A stretch of 64,000 nucleotides of DNA, from the NCBI RefSeq assembly GCF_000315625.1, contig NW_005434668.1, forward strand, positions 936,533-1,000,532, read 5' to 3'. The translations under genes were made by a program, and so were the position numbers. Below the pieces are notes generated by a model. It saw only the letters and a program-made list of their open reading frames with translations, was not told the origin of the DNA and searched no databases. Origin of the DNA: Guillardia theta CCMP2712. Lineage: Eukaryota > Cryptophyceae > Pyrenomonadales > Geminigeraceae. Shown piece by piece: positions 11,047 to 21,911 of the stretch (positions within the stretch are counted from its first letter, which is position 1; every line of letters begins with the position of its first letter).

Positions 11047-11403
11047 TTCAACGTCAGCAGTGTCCCCCCGTCTCGCCCTCGCCCTCCCCCTTCCCTATCT
11101 CATGGCATCGCCCGCTCCTCCTCCAACCATTCCCTTGCCCCCCTTCCTCTCCCCCTCCCTTCTCTCGTTTTCCCTGCCCCGAGAAAATCTCGCCCCCTTT
11201 TTACCCGTGAATACGTTTTCCTTCCCCCCTACCCCGCCTCCCTCTCATCTTTCCTGCCGGTCATCCCGCGACCGCTGCCTCCTCCTCCTCCTCCTCCTTC
11301 TCCATACCCTCGAGCCTCCTTTCCCTCGACCGATCCCCCAACATTTCTCTTCGACGAGCATGTAACTTGATACGTTTTGTTTACAAACAACTAGTCTACA
11401 CAT

Positions 11404-14212
11404 CTATACATCATCATCCTGCGAACCGTGCCAGTAGTATACAGGTGCCTCCCTCGAAGCTCCTCCTCCCTCCTCCCTCCTCCCTTCATCGCAGTACTGG
11501 CGGATGACATGCGAAGCTTCCTGATCCGTCAGCCGAACTTCGCAGGCAGGAGGAGCACGACGCGTCCTCCTGCTGGAGCTCTGGATCTGCTCGACGCTGA
11601 GCTCTAGCGCTTGCAGCTGCCTGTTGATCGTCGCCCGCACCTTCCTCGCTCCATTGGACAGCTCCAAGTAGATCTCCATCGCCTTGGAGTCCGCGGCGCC
11701 TGTCCGCTCTCTCCCGCTCCTTCTCGTCGCGCTGACCTGCACGCGGCTGCTGCGAGCGGGGACGCGGTAGCGAGAATCTGTGGAGACAACGCCCTCCAAC
11801 TTCTTGGTCCCTTCCCTGGTCCATTGGAGATACCCAGCTGGAAACTCCACGGAGAGCAGCTGAAGGATCTCGGAAGGAGGATGGGAGGACTGTCTGTTGG
11901 GGTTGAGCTGGGCAGGAGACGAACGGATGGACTTAGCAGCTTCCCTCGAGGAACGAATCTCTTCCTGCAGGAAGGGGTAAGAAAGGGAAGGCAGGATGAC
12001 TGTAGGAGAGTGACGAGAGGGAGGAAACTTGCTCCAACCTGATGCTGGGCGTCATGCATCCTGAGTATCCTCCTGAACTCGACATCCGTTGGTGCGAGCA
12101 TCCTCGAGAGACCGAGACGAAGTCCTCTCCTGTAGCGCAGAGACTTGTCAGCCCGCACTCGCACCAACAGCAAGCGCGCATCACTTGGCAAGGAGCATGT
12201 GCCGCGGCTTGATCCGCTTCTCCAGGCTGTAGCCCAACAATTGTGGGCACTTGAGGAGGGGCCGGCCAATGCGGTGCATGGGCACGCGAAGAAGATGTTC
12301 CGAAAGGTACATAAGCTTCGGGCGCATGTTGTTCTCAACGCTGTCAAGATCGGTCAGCCGATGAAGGGGAAGGGAAACAAGGGAGTGGAAGAGCAGGGAA
12401 CGGCACGAGAAGATATTCAAGGATGAGGAGAGCAAACCTGTAGCCAAGGATGTTCGGGTATGCAGAGATGACCTTCCCTATGCTACTCTTAGGAATTCCT
12501 GCCTCTTCCACGAGGAAGCGAATCTGGCAACAAGATCAGAATCATTCACTTTCCTCCTCCTCCTCCTCCTCCGTTGTTACCTTGGGTCGCAAGTTCGACT
12601 CTACACTCAGGCCTATGAGCTGAGGAGAGTAGGTAATGATGCGTGCGAGCTTCGACCTCTCGATCCCAAGCTCCTCCGACAAGTACTTGATGAACGCCAG
12701 GATATGGCCCTCGCTGTATCCCAACACTTGCGGGCAGCGAGTGATAACGTCTGCCAGCCTTGCCTTGGGAATGTCTGCATGCTGCTGAAGGAGAAGAAGT
12801 TTGGGTCTCAGGTTGTTATCAACGCTGTACGCGAGCAGCTGTGGGTGAGTGAAGATAGTCTTGTTCAACTTCTCCTGGCTGATTCCAACGTCCTCCACCA
12901 GGTACTTCACAGTCGGCCTAAGGTTTTCCTTGATACTGAGGCCGAGGAGCTGCGGGAAGCAGACGATGATCTTCCTCATCTTCTCGATTCCAATCCCGAC
13001 CTCCTTCACGAGGAACTTGACAGTGGGTCGGAGGTTGTCGCGAACGCTCAACCCTTGCAACTGAGGGCACGACTCCAGTATCTTGTCAATGTTCTTCTCC
13101 TCCACTCCGATCTCGTCCGTGAGGTACTGGGTGGCAATCGCGGCAACGTCGTCTTCGACCTCATCAGGGAGAGCTACCGACCCCGATATGTTCCTTACAA
13201 GAAGAACTTTTGATTTCGATCGCTCCTTCGCGCTGCTTGCCTTCGATGCCGCTGTAGTCGTCCTCTTCGATTTGTCCTCAGATTTCCCTTGATCCGTACA
13301 AGGCTGATCTTGACGGTCTGTCTCGACCAGCTGCAGCAGTGGCTTCCCCTTCCGAGGACCTGGGCAGGCAGGACATCACATAACATCAGGTCGATCGGAG
13401 ATCACATAACATCAGGTCGATCGGAGATCACATGACATCAGGTCGATCGGAAATCACATAACATCAGGTCGATCGGAGATCACATAACATCAGGTCGATC
13501 GGAAATCACATGACATCAGGTCGATCGGAGATCACATAACATCAGGTCGATCGGAGATCACATGACATCAGGTCGATCGGAGATCACATGACATCAGGTC
13601 GATCGGAGATCACATAACATCAGGTCGATCGGAGTATTACAACCTGCGGCACTGGTAGGTTTCTCAAGGGCAGCTGGATCAAGTTTGCACTGGTGGTCCT
13701 TGTTCATAAGCAGAGACAGGTAGGCAACTTTCAGCCGACTTGAAATGTTTCGTAAGATCTGTCACAAGAAGCAAATCAGTTTGGAGCCTCAAGGAACCTT
13801 CAGCTGGACTCACCTTAGTGTCCAAGCCGAGTTCTCTGGCTAGGGTACCCCACTGTTTCTTCTGTGTCACCTCCTCTGGTCCTCCCTTCGCCTCCACTAG
13901 CTCGATTAGACGACAGAGCTCAATGTCTGCCCCTCCAAGTGTGACTCGATTCGTCGTGCTTTGCAAAGTATCCTTGATCGCGGGCATTCGGAGTTTTGAA
14001 TTCTCCGCAAGGGCATCGAAAGGATTCATCGCTTTAGACGGGAGCTTCACTGTCATCTGACATGCTGCTGGGCTTTTGAAATACGCAGGATAGCAGAAAG
14101 GAGGATTTGGACGGCGAAAGATCATCGCCTGATGTCCCAGGAAGCATGACGCTGTGTCCAGATTCGCAAGGGCTAGCGCAAAGGCAAAGAGGCAGAAAGA
14201 GCGACTGCTCAT
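11404..14212 (-). CDS. Plastid-targeted ARID-mTERF fusion protein
   Basis: Met 14212 opens a signal peptide (MSSRSFCLFAFALALANLD, then TASC) followed by FLGHQAMIFRRP, a cryptophyte-type transit peptide starting with Phe. Residues of about 85-160 match an ARID DNA-binding domain: DIELCRLIELVEAKGG, WGTLARELGLDTK, then after a short intron ISSRLKVAYLSLLMNKDHQ. The exon ends at TSAAG with a GT donor. The next acceptor (TGCCCAG, near 13367) restores the frame as PRKGKPLLQLVETD, so the intron is essentially the 26-bp repeat array. Downstream are seven mTERF helical repeats (motifs CPQLQGLSV, FPQLLGLSI, HPQLLAYSV, CPQVLGYS, SPQLIGLSV, YPNILGYSV, CPQLLGYSL), the typical KPRHMLLAKRGLRLGLSRML end, and a 150-residue Ser/Arg-rich tail. 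mTERF proteins bind organelle nucleic acid. ARID with mTERF in one plastid protein is not an arrangement I know. The alternative is two adjacent genes split at the repeat. Confidence 0.7.
13376..13634. repeat. 26-bp minisatellite, about ten copies, intron-borne
   Basis: About ten head-to-tail copies of ACATAACATCAGGTCGATCG plus GAGATC, with variants limited to A/G at two positions. By the exon joins proposed here it fills almost the whole intron between the ARID and mTERF parts of the 11404-14212 gene. Each unit contains TCGATCG, a short palindrome. Confidence 0.95.
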
Positions 14213-14710
14213 GGTAGCGATACTCTATATTGTACAACTCGTTGTAGCTTTCAAGTCGTGCTGTGATAGTGTATCATAACAGTCCCTTTGTCTTCCTCCT
14301 CTTCCTCTTTATCTTCTTCCTCTCACTGAGCCCCCTTCCCTTCACTGCATGGCCCCCGCCCTTCGGCTCCCCGACGAGTCACCCCCCTACCCATTGTACC
14401 CTACCTTCGCCATCCATCACCCCATCAAAATCTTGAGTACCCCCAGTGTCCCTATTCTTGGTACCCCTACCAGTGGATAGAACATCTCCACAACCCTGTA
14501 CAAGAATACCACCCCTACCTGTTTTTATCCCACTCGGCCCCTTACATGCCCAGTACCCCCACCCATCTTTTTCCTGCACTACCCCAGTATGACTGGGTGT
14601 CTACCCACCCTCATCCCTGGCTACTGGGACCCCAGATTTGTAGCTACCCTGGACAGTTCCTGAAAATCGGAGTTACGAGGCGGGCTGGGCAACATGACGA
14701 TGTGACCGCA
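14213..14710. promoter_or_regulatory. Divergent intergenic region with CCCCTACCC tracts
   Basis: Lies between the ARID-mTERF start (minus) and the kinase-like gene (plus). Repeated ACCCC/TACCC words (CCCCCCTACCCATTGTACCC, GGTACCCCTACC, CACCCCTACC) run from about 14384 to 14590. The same words recur between other divergent gene pairs in this window, so a promoter role is inferred. Confidence 0.45.
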
Positions 14711-15769
14711 ATGGGGAAGCACTACTGCAAGATGTGTTGCCGCGCTCATGTCCTCCCACACATCTCCTCCATGCACGAGCCGTTCGACGCCTCTTCGGTC
14801 CCCAACTTCACGTGGTCTACAGTGCAGCTCGCAGATCTTGAGCCGGGAAGCATGAAGAGGGCGGGAAGCGTCGAGTTGGTTGGGGTGGACTCCGACTTCT
14901 CGCAAGAGCATACCATCGTCAAGATCCAGCTTGATGTGCAGTCGAGTATCGTCACAGACCATGGCTTCTGGACGAGAGTGTTTGAGGGGAGGATGAGCGA
15001 CGGGAAGAGAGTGATCTTGAAAGTGTACAAGCAGCAGGCCTTGTTCTCGCAACGGCAGGTCTTCGATAGATTTCATAGGGAGCTGCTCGCTCTGGGCACG
15101 CTGGGAGAACACAGGTGCTTCGTGAAATGTCTTGGGTTTGGTTTCACTTGCGATCTCTGGCCCTTCCTTGTCCTTGAGCATGCAGGGATGCCATTGTGCG
15201 ACCTCCTGCCAAAGTCAAGGCTGAACCCAAGGGAAATCTCGCGTCAGTTGCTGCGAGCGGTTGAGAGCGCGCATCTGCTGGGTCTCTGCCATAACGATCT
15301 CACTCTAGACAATGTCCTGATCCTTCCCCTGGAGAAGCCCAAGTTGGGACGATGGTATAAGAAGAAATCTTTGAGGATCCTGGTGAAGATTATTGACTGG
15401 AACAGCGTGGAGGACGCGAGCTGTGTGTTCGAAGCTGGTTCAGCGAGGGACGAGCACTTGTGCGTAACAGATGTTGGAGGAGAGAATATCAACATCGATG
15501 AAGCTGAAAGGAATCCCATAATACGTGACTGTCAGGCTGCTGGTAACATCGTGCTGAGATGTTTGGATAGCAAAGAGCATGAAAGGGTCTTCACCTCGTG
15601 TCATCTTGGGACTCTGAGAGATTGGAATGCAGCGGCGCAGAAGATTCTGAGCTCTTCGTTGAAAGAAGACTTGCGATCGATGCTGAGCAAACTTTTCGAT
15701 CCGAGGTGTATGAAGATCGAAGGCGACAGGGTCGTCTACCCAATCTCCCTGGCAGGAAAAATCCTGTAA
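14711..15769 (+). CDS. Atypical protein-kinase-like protein
   Basis: One intronless frame from Met 14711 (MGKHYCKMCC) to TAA 15769; upstream in-frame Mets exist to 14546 but lie in the low-complexity promoter tract. Kinase landmarks are VFEGRMSDGKRVILKVYKQQ (putative ATP-binding Lys), FHRELLALGTLGEH (C-helix Glu), LWPFLVLEHAGMPLCDLL (hinge), HNDLTLDNVLI (catalytic loop, HRD changed to HND, Asp and Asn kept) and VKIIDWNS (DFG changed to DWN). A clear Gly-rich loop is not visible. After the DWN motif there is no recognisable APE activation segment. The catalytic Lys, both Asp and the Asn remain, so activity is possible. It resembles aminoglycoside-phosphotransferase-like or divergent eukaryotic kinases, and the exact family is uncertain. 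The N-terminal HYCKMCC pair could bind metal. Confidence 0.6.
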   Translation: MGKHYCKMCCRAHVLPHISSMHEPFDASSVPNFTWSTVQLADLEPGSMKRAGSVELVGVDSDFSQEHTIVKIQLDVQSSIVTDHGFWTRVFEGRMSDGKRVILKVYKQQALFSQRQVFDRFHRELLALGTLGEHRCFVKCLGFGFTCDLWPFLVLEHAGMPLCDLLPKSRLNPREISRQLLRAVESAHLLGLCHNDLTLDNVLILPLEKPKLGRWYKKKSLRILVKIIDWNSVEDASCVFEAGSARDEHLCVTDVGGENINIDEAERNPIIRDCQAAGNIVLRCLDSKEHERVFTSCHLGTLRDWNAAAQKILSSSLKEDLRSMLSKLFDPRCMKIEGDRVVYPISLAGKIL

Positions 15770-15870
15770 TCTTTCATACCCGCCTGTCGTCTCTTCTATC
15801 ATGTGTAATACTAAAGGCCCCTGATATGTAACTTTCAAAGAATAAGCTTTTAATGAAACCTGTCCCCTCC

Positions 15871-18504
15871 TCATGGCAGGATCACGTACACCTTGTGGGA
15901 GTATGGAATCTCGTGAAACCTTCGGATCATAGTCTCCTTGGCGTGCATTGTCACTCCTGCAACCCTAGGTTGTCAGCACAGCAACACATAGCAGAATACT
16001 GTTTTCAGCACAAAACTCTCGGCATACCATTTGCAGCACACAGAGGGAACCAGATTCGTTATCAGAACAACAAACATTTTCATTTTCAGCGTTTGTTTCA
16101 CCACAACAACAAACATGTCAAAATACAGTTGTCAGCACAAACCAAAGAGCGCAGTTGGTAACACAAACAATGAAATGCTATCGCATTTCATTGTGCGGCT
16201 CTCACCTAACAGACGGATTGGAGCATCTCCCCAGCGGTAATAGTAGAATCCTCCCTTCCTGCTATGAGGTTGAGGTACAACGAAAACTCTAGCGCAAAGC
16301 AGAACCGGTCGAGACTAGCGTAGAATGATTGATACTTTTCAGATCGAAAGAATGGCAGATGCCCAATCTCAAAGTTGGTGTAAAAGTAGGATCGATCCCA
16401 CACGCCTGGAAGTGAGCGAAGTATCAACAAGGAGTGACAACAGAGGGAGGGAACGGGCAACAAGTCCAGCGTCCCCCCTGCTTCCAACCCTCACCTTCCT
16501 CAAGGTATCGGTCAAGCGCTGTATCCTCTGGAAAGATGTTCCTCTCCCTCATGTACTCCTGACTTGCATTCCAGAGGCCAGTGGTCAGGTACTCGTCCTC
16601 CCTGCCGATCCCCATGTATCCATAAATATAACGACCAGCTCGCATCACCTTGAAGGGGTCCTCCCTGCAGGATCCTCGTCATCATACACATCACATCGCA
16701 GAAGCTGCAGGACTCGCCTGATTCTCCCAAGAATGAACGAGTCCGAGTCTAGCCTCAAGAACCACTCGTAGGGCTCGAGCAGGGGATAGTTGAACATGGC
16801 TCCCGAGTAGAACCGGCACATGTGCCTGTAGCCAACGTTCGCATGCCCACCGATGATCTTCGGGACCTTGGGAGAAGAAGGATGAGATTACAATCACGAG
16901 AGCATGGAAACTCCACACCTTGGAGAAATTCACATGTTCTGGAGGAAACAAGAATTCCTTGTCCAGCCTGTGAAATCTCACATCGTCATAATGCTTCAGA
17001 ACTGCCTCCATCTGGGTCTGATTTAAACCCTCATGGAAGAGAATGATCGGGTATGGGTTTTGGTCAAGAAAGTTGATCTTGAGCGAGTGAAGCGAGTCGA
17101 GGAGGTCAAGGAAGTGTTCTATCTTCTTCCCAATCAGGTAGATAATCACTGCTCTTGGTACGAGAGATTGTTTGCCAGCAGGAGGATCCATCGATACATG
17201 GCTTTCTCCTGTGTACTGCGATAAGAAGGCATCTTCCTCTTGTTTCTTCGAGAGCCTCTGTCGTATTCGCTTCAGACGTTTTTGTACCCTCTGAATCGTC
17301 GATTTTAACTCCAAGTCGTCAACCCTGATGTTGTCATTGATCACTTGCTTGTCATTCACATCTGCAGCCATCAAGTAAGCTCTTTCTCCTAATAAAAGGG
17401 ACATCGAGCCACACCTGGCTTTGGTTGCCGCAAGGACCGAAGGACATCAACAGACAGGTCAATCTCTTGGGCCCTTCTTAGCGCGTTTGCCAGACCTGTC
17501 ACATACATGGGACCCTGTCGACGGGTGTGACTTGTCAGATCGCCTCTTTCACCATCGTTCAGGTAGAGTTTGCAAGTTTGCAGAGAAGCATTGATAGCAA
17601 CGAAAGGCTCTCCGCTCAGGTGAGAAGAAAACCCGAGGTTGTGCAGCATCCCAGAGTTGAGCGGATCCATCCGCGCCCCCTTCTGGTACACCTGCCTGGC
17701 CTCGGCGTACCTCTTCTGCGAAAGAAGGCTGTTCCCTAGACTGAAGTAGTTGTCCCCCGATTCCTCAATCTCTAAAGTTTTCCTCGAAGCCCACTCGGCG
17801 TCTTTGGCACGATGCGAGTTGGACAGGGTGAAGGAAAAATCCTTCCAGGCATCCAAGTTCCGAGGATCTGACCGGATCGATGCCATGTACAAGGAGAAGC
17901 ATCTGGGATCTTTGAGTTTCGCCATGGTATGTGCCGCGCTCAGCCACCATAAGGACACGTTCGACAGGGCCCCCGCAGTGAAGAAGCAGCGTGACGCGGA
18001 TACAAGGTCCCCGACTTCGAAGAGCGCTCCTCCCAGCTTGTACCATCCTTCTGCATCATCTTGCTGAAGCTCTAACGCTCTTTGGAGGTGCGGAATCCCT
18101 TCGTGAATCTTGCCCCTCTGCACAAGAATGCGCCCGAGCAGCTTCTCTTGCAAGCTGCCTGTCTGGAGCTTCGCGGCCTTTCGTGCATGCTGTTCAGCCA
18201 CCTTCTCGTTGGCGATGCTGTAGTGCATGTTTGCTAGAGTGTAATGAAATTGCCATGAGCTGGGAGCAAGCTTGACCGCTTCCTCCTGGTGCCTGATGGC
18301 AACCAGCATGTCGTCGCGATTCCTCGTCTTGATCCACCGGTTGTAAGCCTCCTGCGCCACCATAGAAACATGCTCGAGCGCATCTTCGGCTGGTCGCTGC
18401 TGACTCTTGGCATCGGACGCCGGCGAGGCTTCTCTGATCCCTCCTCCCTCCCTCGTGTGCAGGAGCAGCGTCGCTAGTACCAGTAACTCTCGGCATAAGC
18501 GCAT
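15871..18504 (-). CDS. TPR domain fused to GT15 (Kre2/Mnt1-type) mannosyltransferase-like domain
   Basis: Met 18504 begins a signal peptide (MRLCRELLVLATLLLHTREG). About 340 residues of TPR repeats follow (AEGWYKLGGALFEVGDLVSA, NYFSLGNSLLSQKRYAEAR). A 53-nt intron (17362-17414) joins QPKP to DVNDKQVINDNIRV, keeping frame. Then comes the glycosyltransferase: AVIIYLIGKKIEHFLDLL, IIGGHANVGYRHMCRFYSGA, YEWFLRLDSDSFI (the D-x-D-like metal site), GYMGIGREDEYLTTGLW, YTNFEIGHLPFFRS and GGFYYYRWGDAPIRLLG, ending at TGA 15871. These match the GT15 alpha-1,2-mannosyltransferase signature. The secretory signal fits ER/Golgi glycan elongation. TPR plus GT15 in one chain is unusual. Between LLRCDV and EDPFKVM the frame is kept only by removing 23 nt (16665-16687). 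Confidence 0.75.
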
Positions 18505-19644
18505 AGCATCTGGGCGTTGAAATCACTCAATTTGTTTGGCAGGGGTGGTCGGAGACAGATTCAAAAAATGGGGGGAAGGGTGTAATATGCATGGGTAGTC
18601 TATGGAAGATTCTGTATAGTACCGGTACTATATGTCTACTCCTTTTGGGAAAGTAGACCCTCCAATCGACAAACATCTACAGAAACGGGGGTAGGGGTTA
18701 TTTTCTTGGGGTAGGACGCACGACTGAACAATTGGAAGTGGGTAGGGTTGTAGTGTTCGGGTAAGGGTGGGGTGCGTAGTTCACCAGATGCGGTGGGGTA
18801 GTGAATTTTGTACAGTGTTCAAAGAGTTGTACTTTAATGGGAATAAAGAGGGTGGGGTTAAATGTTCGAGGAAATCCTTAGGTGGGGTGGGGTTCCAGTC
18901 TCGCTCGCATGCATGAACAGATGAGGCGGGAAAGAGGACGGATAATTGGTGGGGAGGAGGAGGAGGAGGTAGAGGAGCAGGAAAGTGAACTGTGGGAGGA
19001 AGAGGACGAGGATGAGAGGGATATTCAACACAACGAAGATGCTGAGAGGAGGGCGAAGACACTGGCTAGGTGAGGAATAGGAGGACGGAGAACTTCAGTT
19101 CAAAGTAGATAGTGAGGCTGTTGGAAGGCAAGGATTGTAAGAAAGTTCATGTTTGATAAAAGAAAGAAGAAGAAGAAAATGTATGCAGGTTCTGTGATCA
19201 AAGCCTCTATTGCATACAAGATGGATTGTCAGATTTATGGGAAAATGCAGAGTTCTTGTGAAAGTTTACTCATGACAAAGGCATGAATCGGAATAGAGAC
19301 ATACTAGAGATCAGCCGGGTTTGTTTCGTTGAGATTTATTCGGCTCAGTTGAGTCAGGAAGGTGGTGGGTGGAGCAAGGCAGAATGCGGAGCCAGAAGCG
19401 GTTTGATACCTTCACGTGAGTTGGCAATGAAGGTCCTGAAGGACTCAGTGGGTGATAACGTGCACCTTCATATTTGGGAAGCATTCGTCCGTTGCTTTTG
19501 TATTGCCTGACATGATTTGCTGTCAGGAGGAGATTTGTCGTCCCCTCTCTTGCTGTTATACTGGAAGTCACAACTTTATGGGCGACGAAGACAAGCCTTG
19601 AACACAACAGGAACAAACGTTTGAAAACTTGACAGCCAAAAGCG
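18505..19644. other. Divergent intergenic region with GGGGTAGGGG tracts
   Basis: About 1.1 kb between the TPR-GT15 gene and the next plus-strand gene. GGGGGTAGGGGT (18687), GGGGTAGG (18708) and GGGTAGGGT (about 18740) recur. A 63-codon Glu-rich ORF (18882-19073) is probably chance. No other gene was recognised. Confidence 0.4.
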
Positions 19645-20888
19645 ATGACGACGGAGTCCACCAATGCTTCCGCAGATCCTGTGAACGATTCGCATGCGAA
19701 TGGCAAGGAAACAAGTGCCGAGCATCATGGCAAGGGCAAGGACCATTCGGTAGCAAATGCCTCGGATACCAACGAAAAGAACGGCACCGAGAAAGCGGAA
19801 ATCAACAAGTCTCCATCCAAGGCACCTTCAAGTGTAAAGGAAGAAACGTCAAACGTCTTTTCCAGTGACGACGATATGCCGTTGGCAGCGGCTGGGTCGA
19901 CAAAGGCGAAGGCACAAGATGCAAAGGATTCCAAGGATGACAAGCCAAAATCAAGCGACAAGGCAAAAGATCACAAAGACACGAAGGAGTCGCATAAGAA
20001 GGAAGTTAAACAAGACGGCGAAGCAAAAGCTCCTTCGAAGGTGAAAGATGAGCCCAAGAGCAAGGCCTCAAAACCAGATGCAGAGGATAGTGACGATGAA
20101 AAACCTATTAGCAAGCTGAGGGCTGAAAATGCGAAAGCTGCCAAGAAAGAAACAAAGCCACCTGCACCTGCCTCCGACAGTGATGACGACAAACCCATCA
20201 GAGCCCTAGCATCAAAGTCCCCGGTGAAAAAAGAGGCGAAGGGTTCTGGCAAGAAGAGGAAGATTGCAGATTCTGACTCTGAAGATGAGCCAGTGAAGAA
20301 ACCAAGCAAGGTTTGTGCACTACTAGCTCATGCGCTTCTTGCCTTGATGTTTGTCTCTTAGAAACCGGCCAAGTTATCGAAGAACAACTCAGCGAGCAAC
20401 GTCAAGAAGCCCGCAACAAGCCTCAAGGAGTGGTTGATTGAAAAGTTTCTCATCCGGTGGTGGTACGTGGTGGAATGGCCTCCCAAGGACCGAGACCTAC
20501 CGAAGATGGATGGATACAAAGAGCTGGATCATTATCCTTACCTCCTCTTCAACGAAGATACTGGCCATGTGAAGAACTGTCGTACCAAAGAGAACATGCC
20601 TCCTTGCAAAGAGGTAGTGTAGTACACATGAACTGTGCTTGTTCCCTGGTTGACTTGTTGAGGTAGAAGTACATGTCGCGTTCGACAGACGAAATGCGCA
20701 AGATGGCGATGGAGGCGATTCAGAAGCAGATGGAGGTGAGTGTTAGCTGACTGCAGCGAGCACGGTGTGTGATGATTTGCGATTAGGTTTTGAAAGAGCA
20801 CGAGCCGCACAACACTGAGCTCTTGAACACGTTGAAAAAGGAGCTGAAGGAAGTGAAGGGGAAAACCTCAGCGGAAGTGGGAGTCTAG
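19645..20888 (+). CDS. Lys/Asp-rich nuclear-type protein with a conserved-looking C-terminal domain
   Basis: Met 19645 opens a 220-residue low-complexity region of Lys, Ser, Asp and Glu, with repeated acidic Ser patches (FSSDDDMP, AEDSDDEKPISK, ASDSDDDKPIRAL, SDSEDEPVKK) that look like casein-kinase-2 sites, and a basic cluster GKKRKI like a nuclear localisation signal. After an intron (GTTTGTG...CTCTTAG) a compact domain begins: LKEWLIEKFLIRWWYVVEWP, YKELDHYPYLLFNEDTGHVK, MPPCKE. Two short introns lead to MRKMAMEAIQKQME and a helical tail ending at TAG 20888. I do not recognise the aromatic C-terminal domain. The architecture (disordered, phosphorylatable, nuclear signal) suggests a chromatin or nucleolar protein, but that is inference from composition only. 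Confidence 0.6.
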
Positions 20889-21008
20889 AGCAGGACAGGA
20901 GGGCCAACGCAGAAATCCGAAGCGCAAGGGCTTGTTGACATTTTCGAAGATCTTTTTGTTTAAACTAAATTCAACAATTGGTCACTTACTTCGCTCATGA
21001 CTGATAGA

Positions 21009-21049
21009 CGGGGGGGGGGGGGGGGGGGAAGAGAGAGAGAGAGAGAACG
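21009..21049. repeat. Poly-G run and (GA)n tract
   Basis: Eighteen or so consecutive G followed by GA dinucleotides, between the 3' ends of two convergent genes. It is a slippage-prone tract and a possible assembly weak point. Confidence 0.9.
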
Positions 21050-21118
21050 AGAGGATTGGAGAAGAAAGAAATACGCAAGATAGTATCAAGAAAATCATTC
21101 TGTGCGAGCATCGCTCTC

Positions 21119-21911
21119 TCAGTCACGAGCTGGTGTGCTAGCATACAACTTGGTGTACATCCTCGCCATCGAGTTGTATCCCCTCACATCATTGTTGCGA
21201 AGCAAGTTCCCTGCATCACTTTGTCAACGAGGGTAACGAGGGCACTGCTTCTCACCGGCATCACAATTGAGCGGACTGTCTGCCTCCGCATTGGAGAGCA
21301 GTGCGACGATGGCTCTGCATACAGATTGGAGAGTCCAGGCAGGAGTCCATGCTGTCTTGAGGATGTCGAGGCAGACCTGAAGGAAGACGACAGCTATGAT
21401 ATCAATAGGACAGCAGCTAGGGAGTCAAGAAGCAGCAAGGGAGGTGAGAGGAAACAGGCACATTGAACAGCAGCAAGGGAGGTGAGAGGGAAGGGCTCGT
21501 GACCTCTCCGGTCTTGAAGTGAATGTTGGGATGGAAGATCCTCGTGATGAAACGAGCTTTGGGCGCTTGGAGGGGATAGTTCTCCTGCACATCCAGCTGG
21601 ACCTGCTCACGGGCATCAGCGACTCCTTCGCATGCTCGACGCTGGCAGGGCATACATGAAACGTTCCTCCCTCAAACGGCGTGCCAGACGGGCTGATCAA
21701 CAAACAGGCTCATCACCACCTTGTCAGTACCACAGCCATGCAAGATCGCACCCTTGGAGGATCGCGGTCCACTTGTAGAGGTTCTCTTGACAGGTCAGCC
21801 TGATGTCTTTCTCCTTCATCTCGCTCTCAGCCACCAGCACTTCATCGCATGCAGCCGGCTCACCTTGCTCTGGGCCGCCTCCTTGTACTCCTTCAACAAC
21901 CTCTGCGACAT
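21119..21911 (-). CDS. PEX4: PEX4-like peroxisomal ubiquitin-conjugating enzyme (E2)
   Basis: Five or so exons give a complete E2 of about 160 residues: MSQRLLKEYKEAAQSK, then DIRLTCQENLYKWTAILQG, SPSGTPFEGGTFH, VQLDVQENYPLQAPKARF, ITRIFHPNIHFKTGE, VCLDILKTAWTPAWTLQSVC, NAEADSPLNCDAG and NLLRNNDVRGYNSMARMYTK. The HPN motif and the catalytic Cys in VCLDIL are intact. The KTAWTPAWTLQSVCRAI stretch, the SPLNCDAGNLLR phrase and the GYNSMARMYT tail are the pattern of plant PEX4/UBC21 rather than general E2s. PEX4 mono-ubiquitinates the PEX5 receptor so that it can be recycled from the peroxisome membrane. The start is chosen from the MSQRLLKEYKE match and the stop is TGA at 21119. It faces ATG6 divergently. 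Confidence 0.88.

Noticed and set aside
13195-13386. Separate start for an mTERF gene at 13386
   Set aside because: That ATG frame does not continue into the mTERF repeats; the mTERF frame meets a stop just upstream of an acceptor, which favours splicing from the ARID exon.
18882-19073. 63-codon Glu-rich ORF
   Set aside because: Its composition reflects a GAGGAG microsatellite, and no splice sites or similarity support it.
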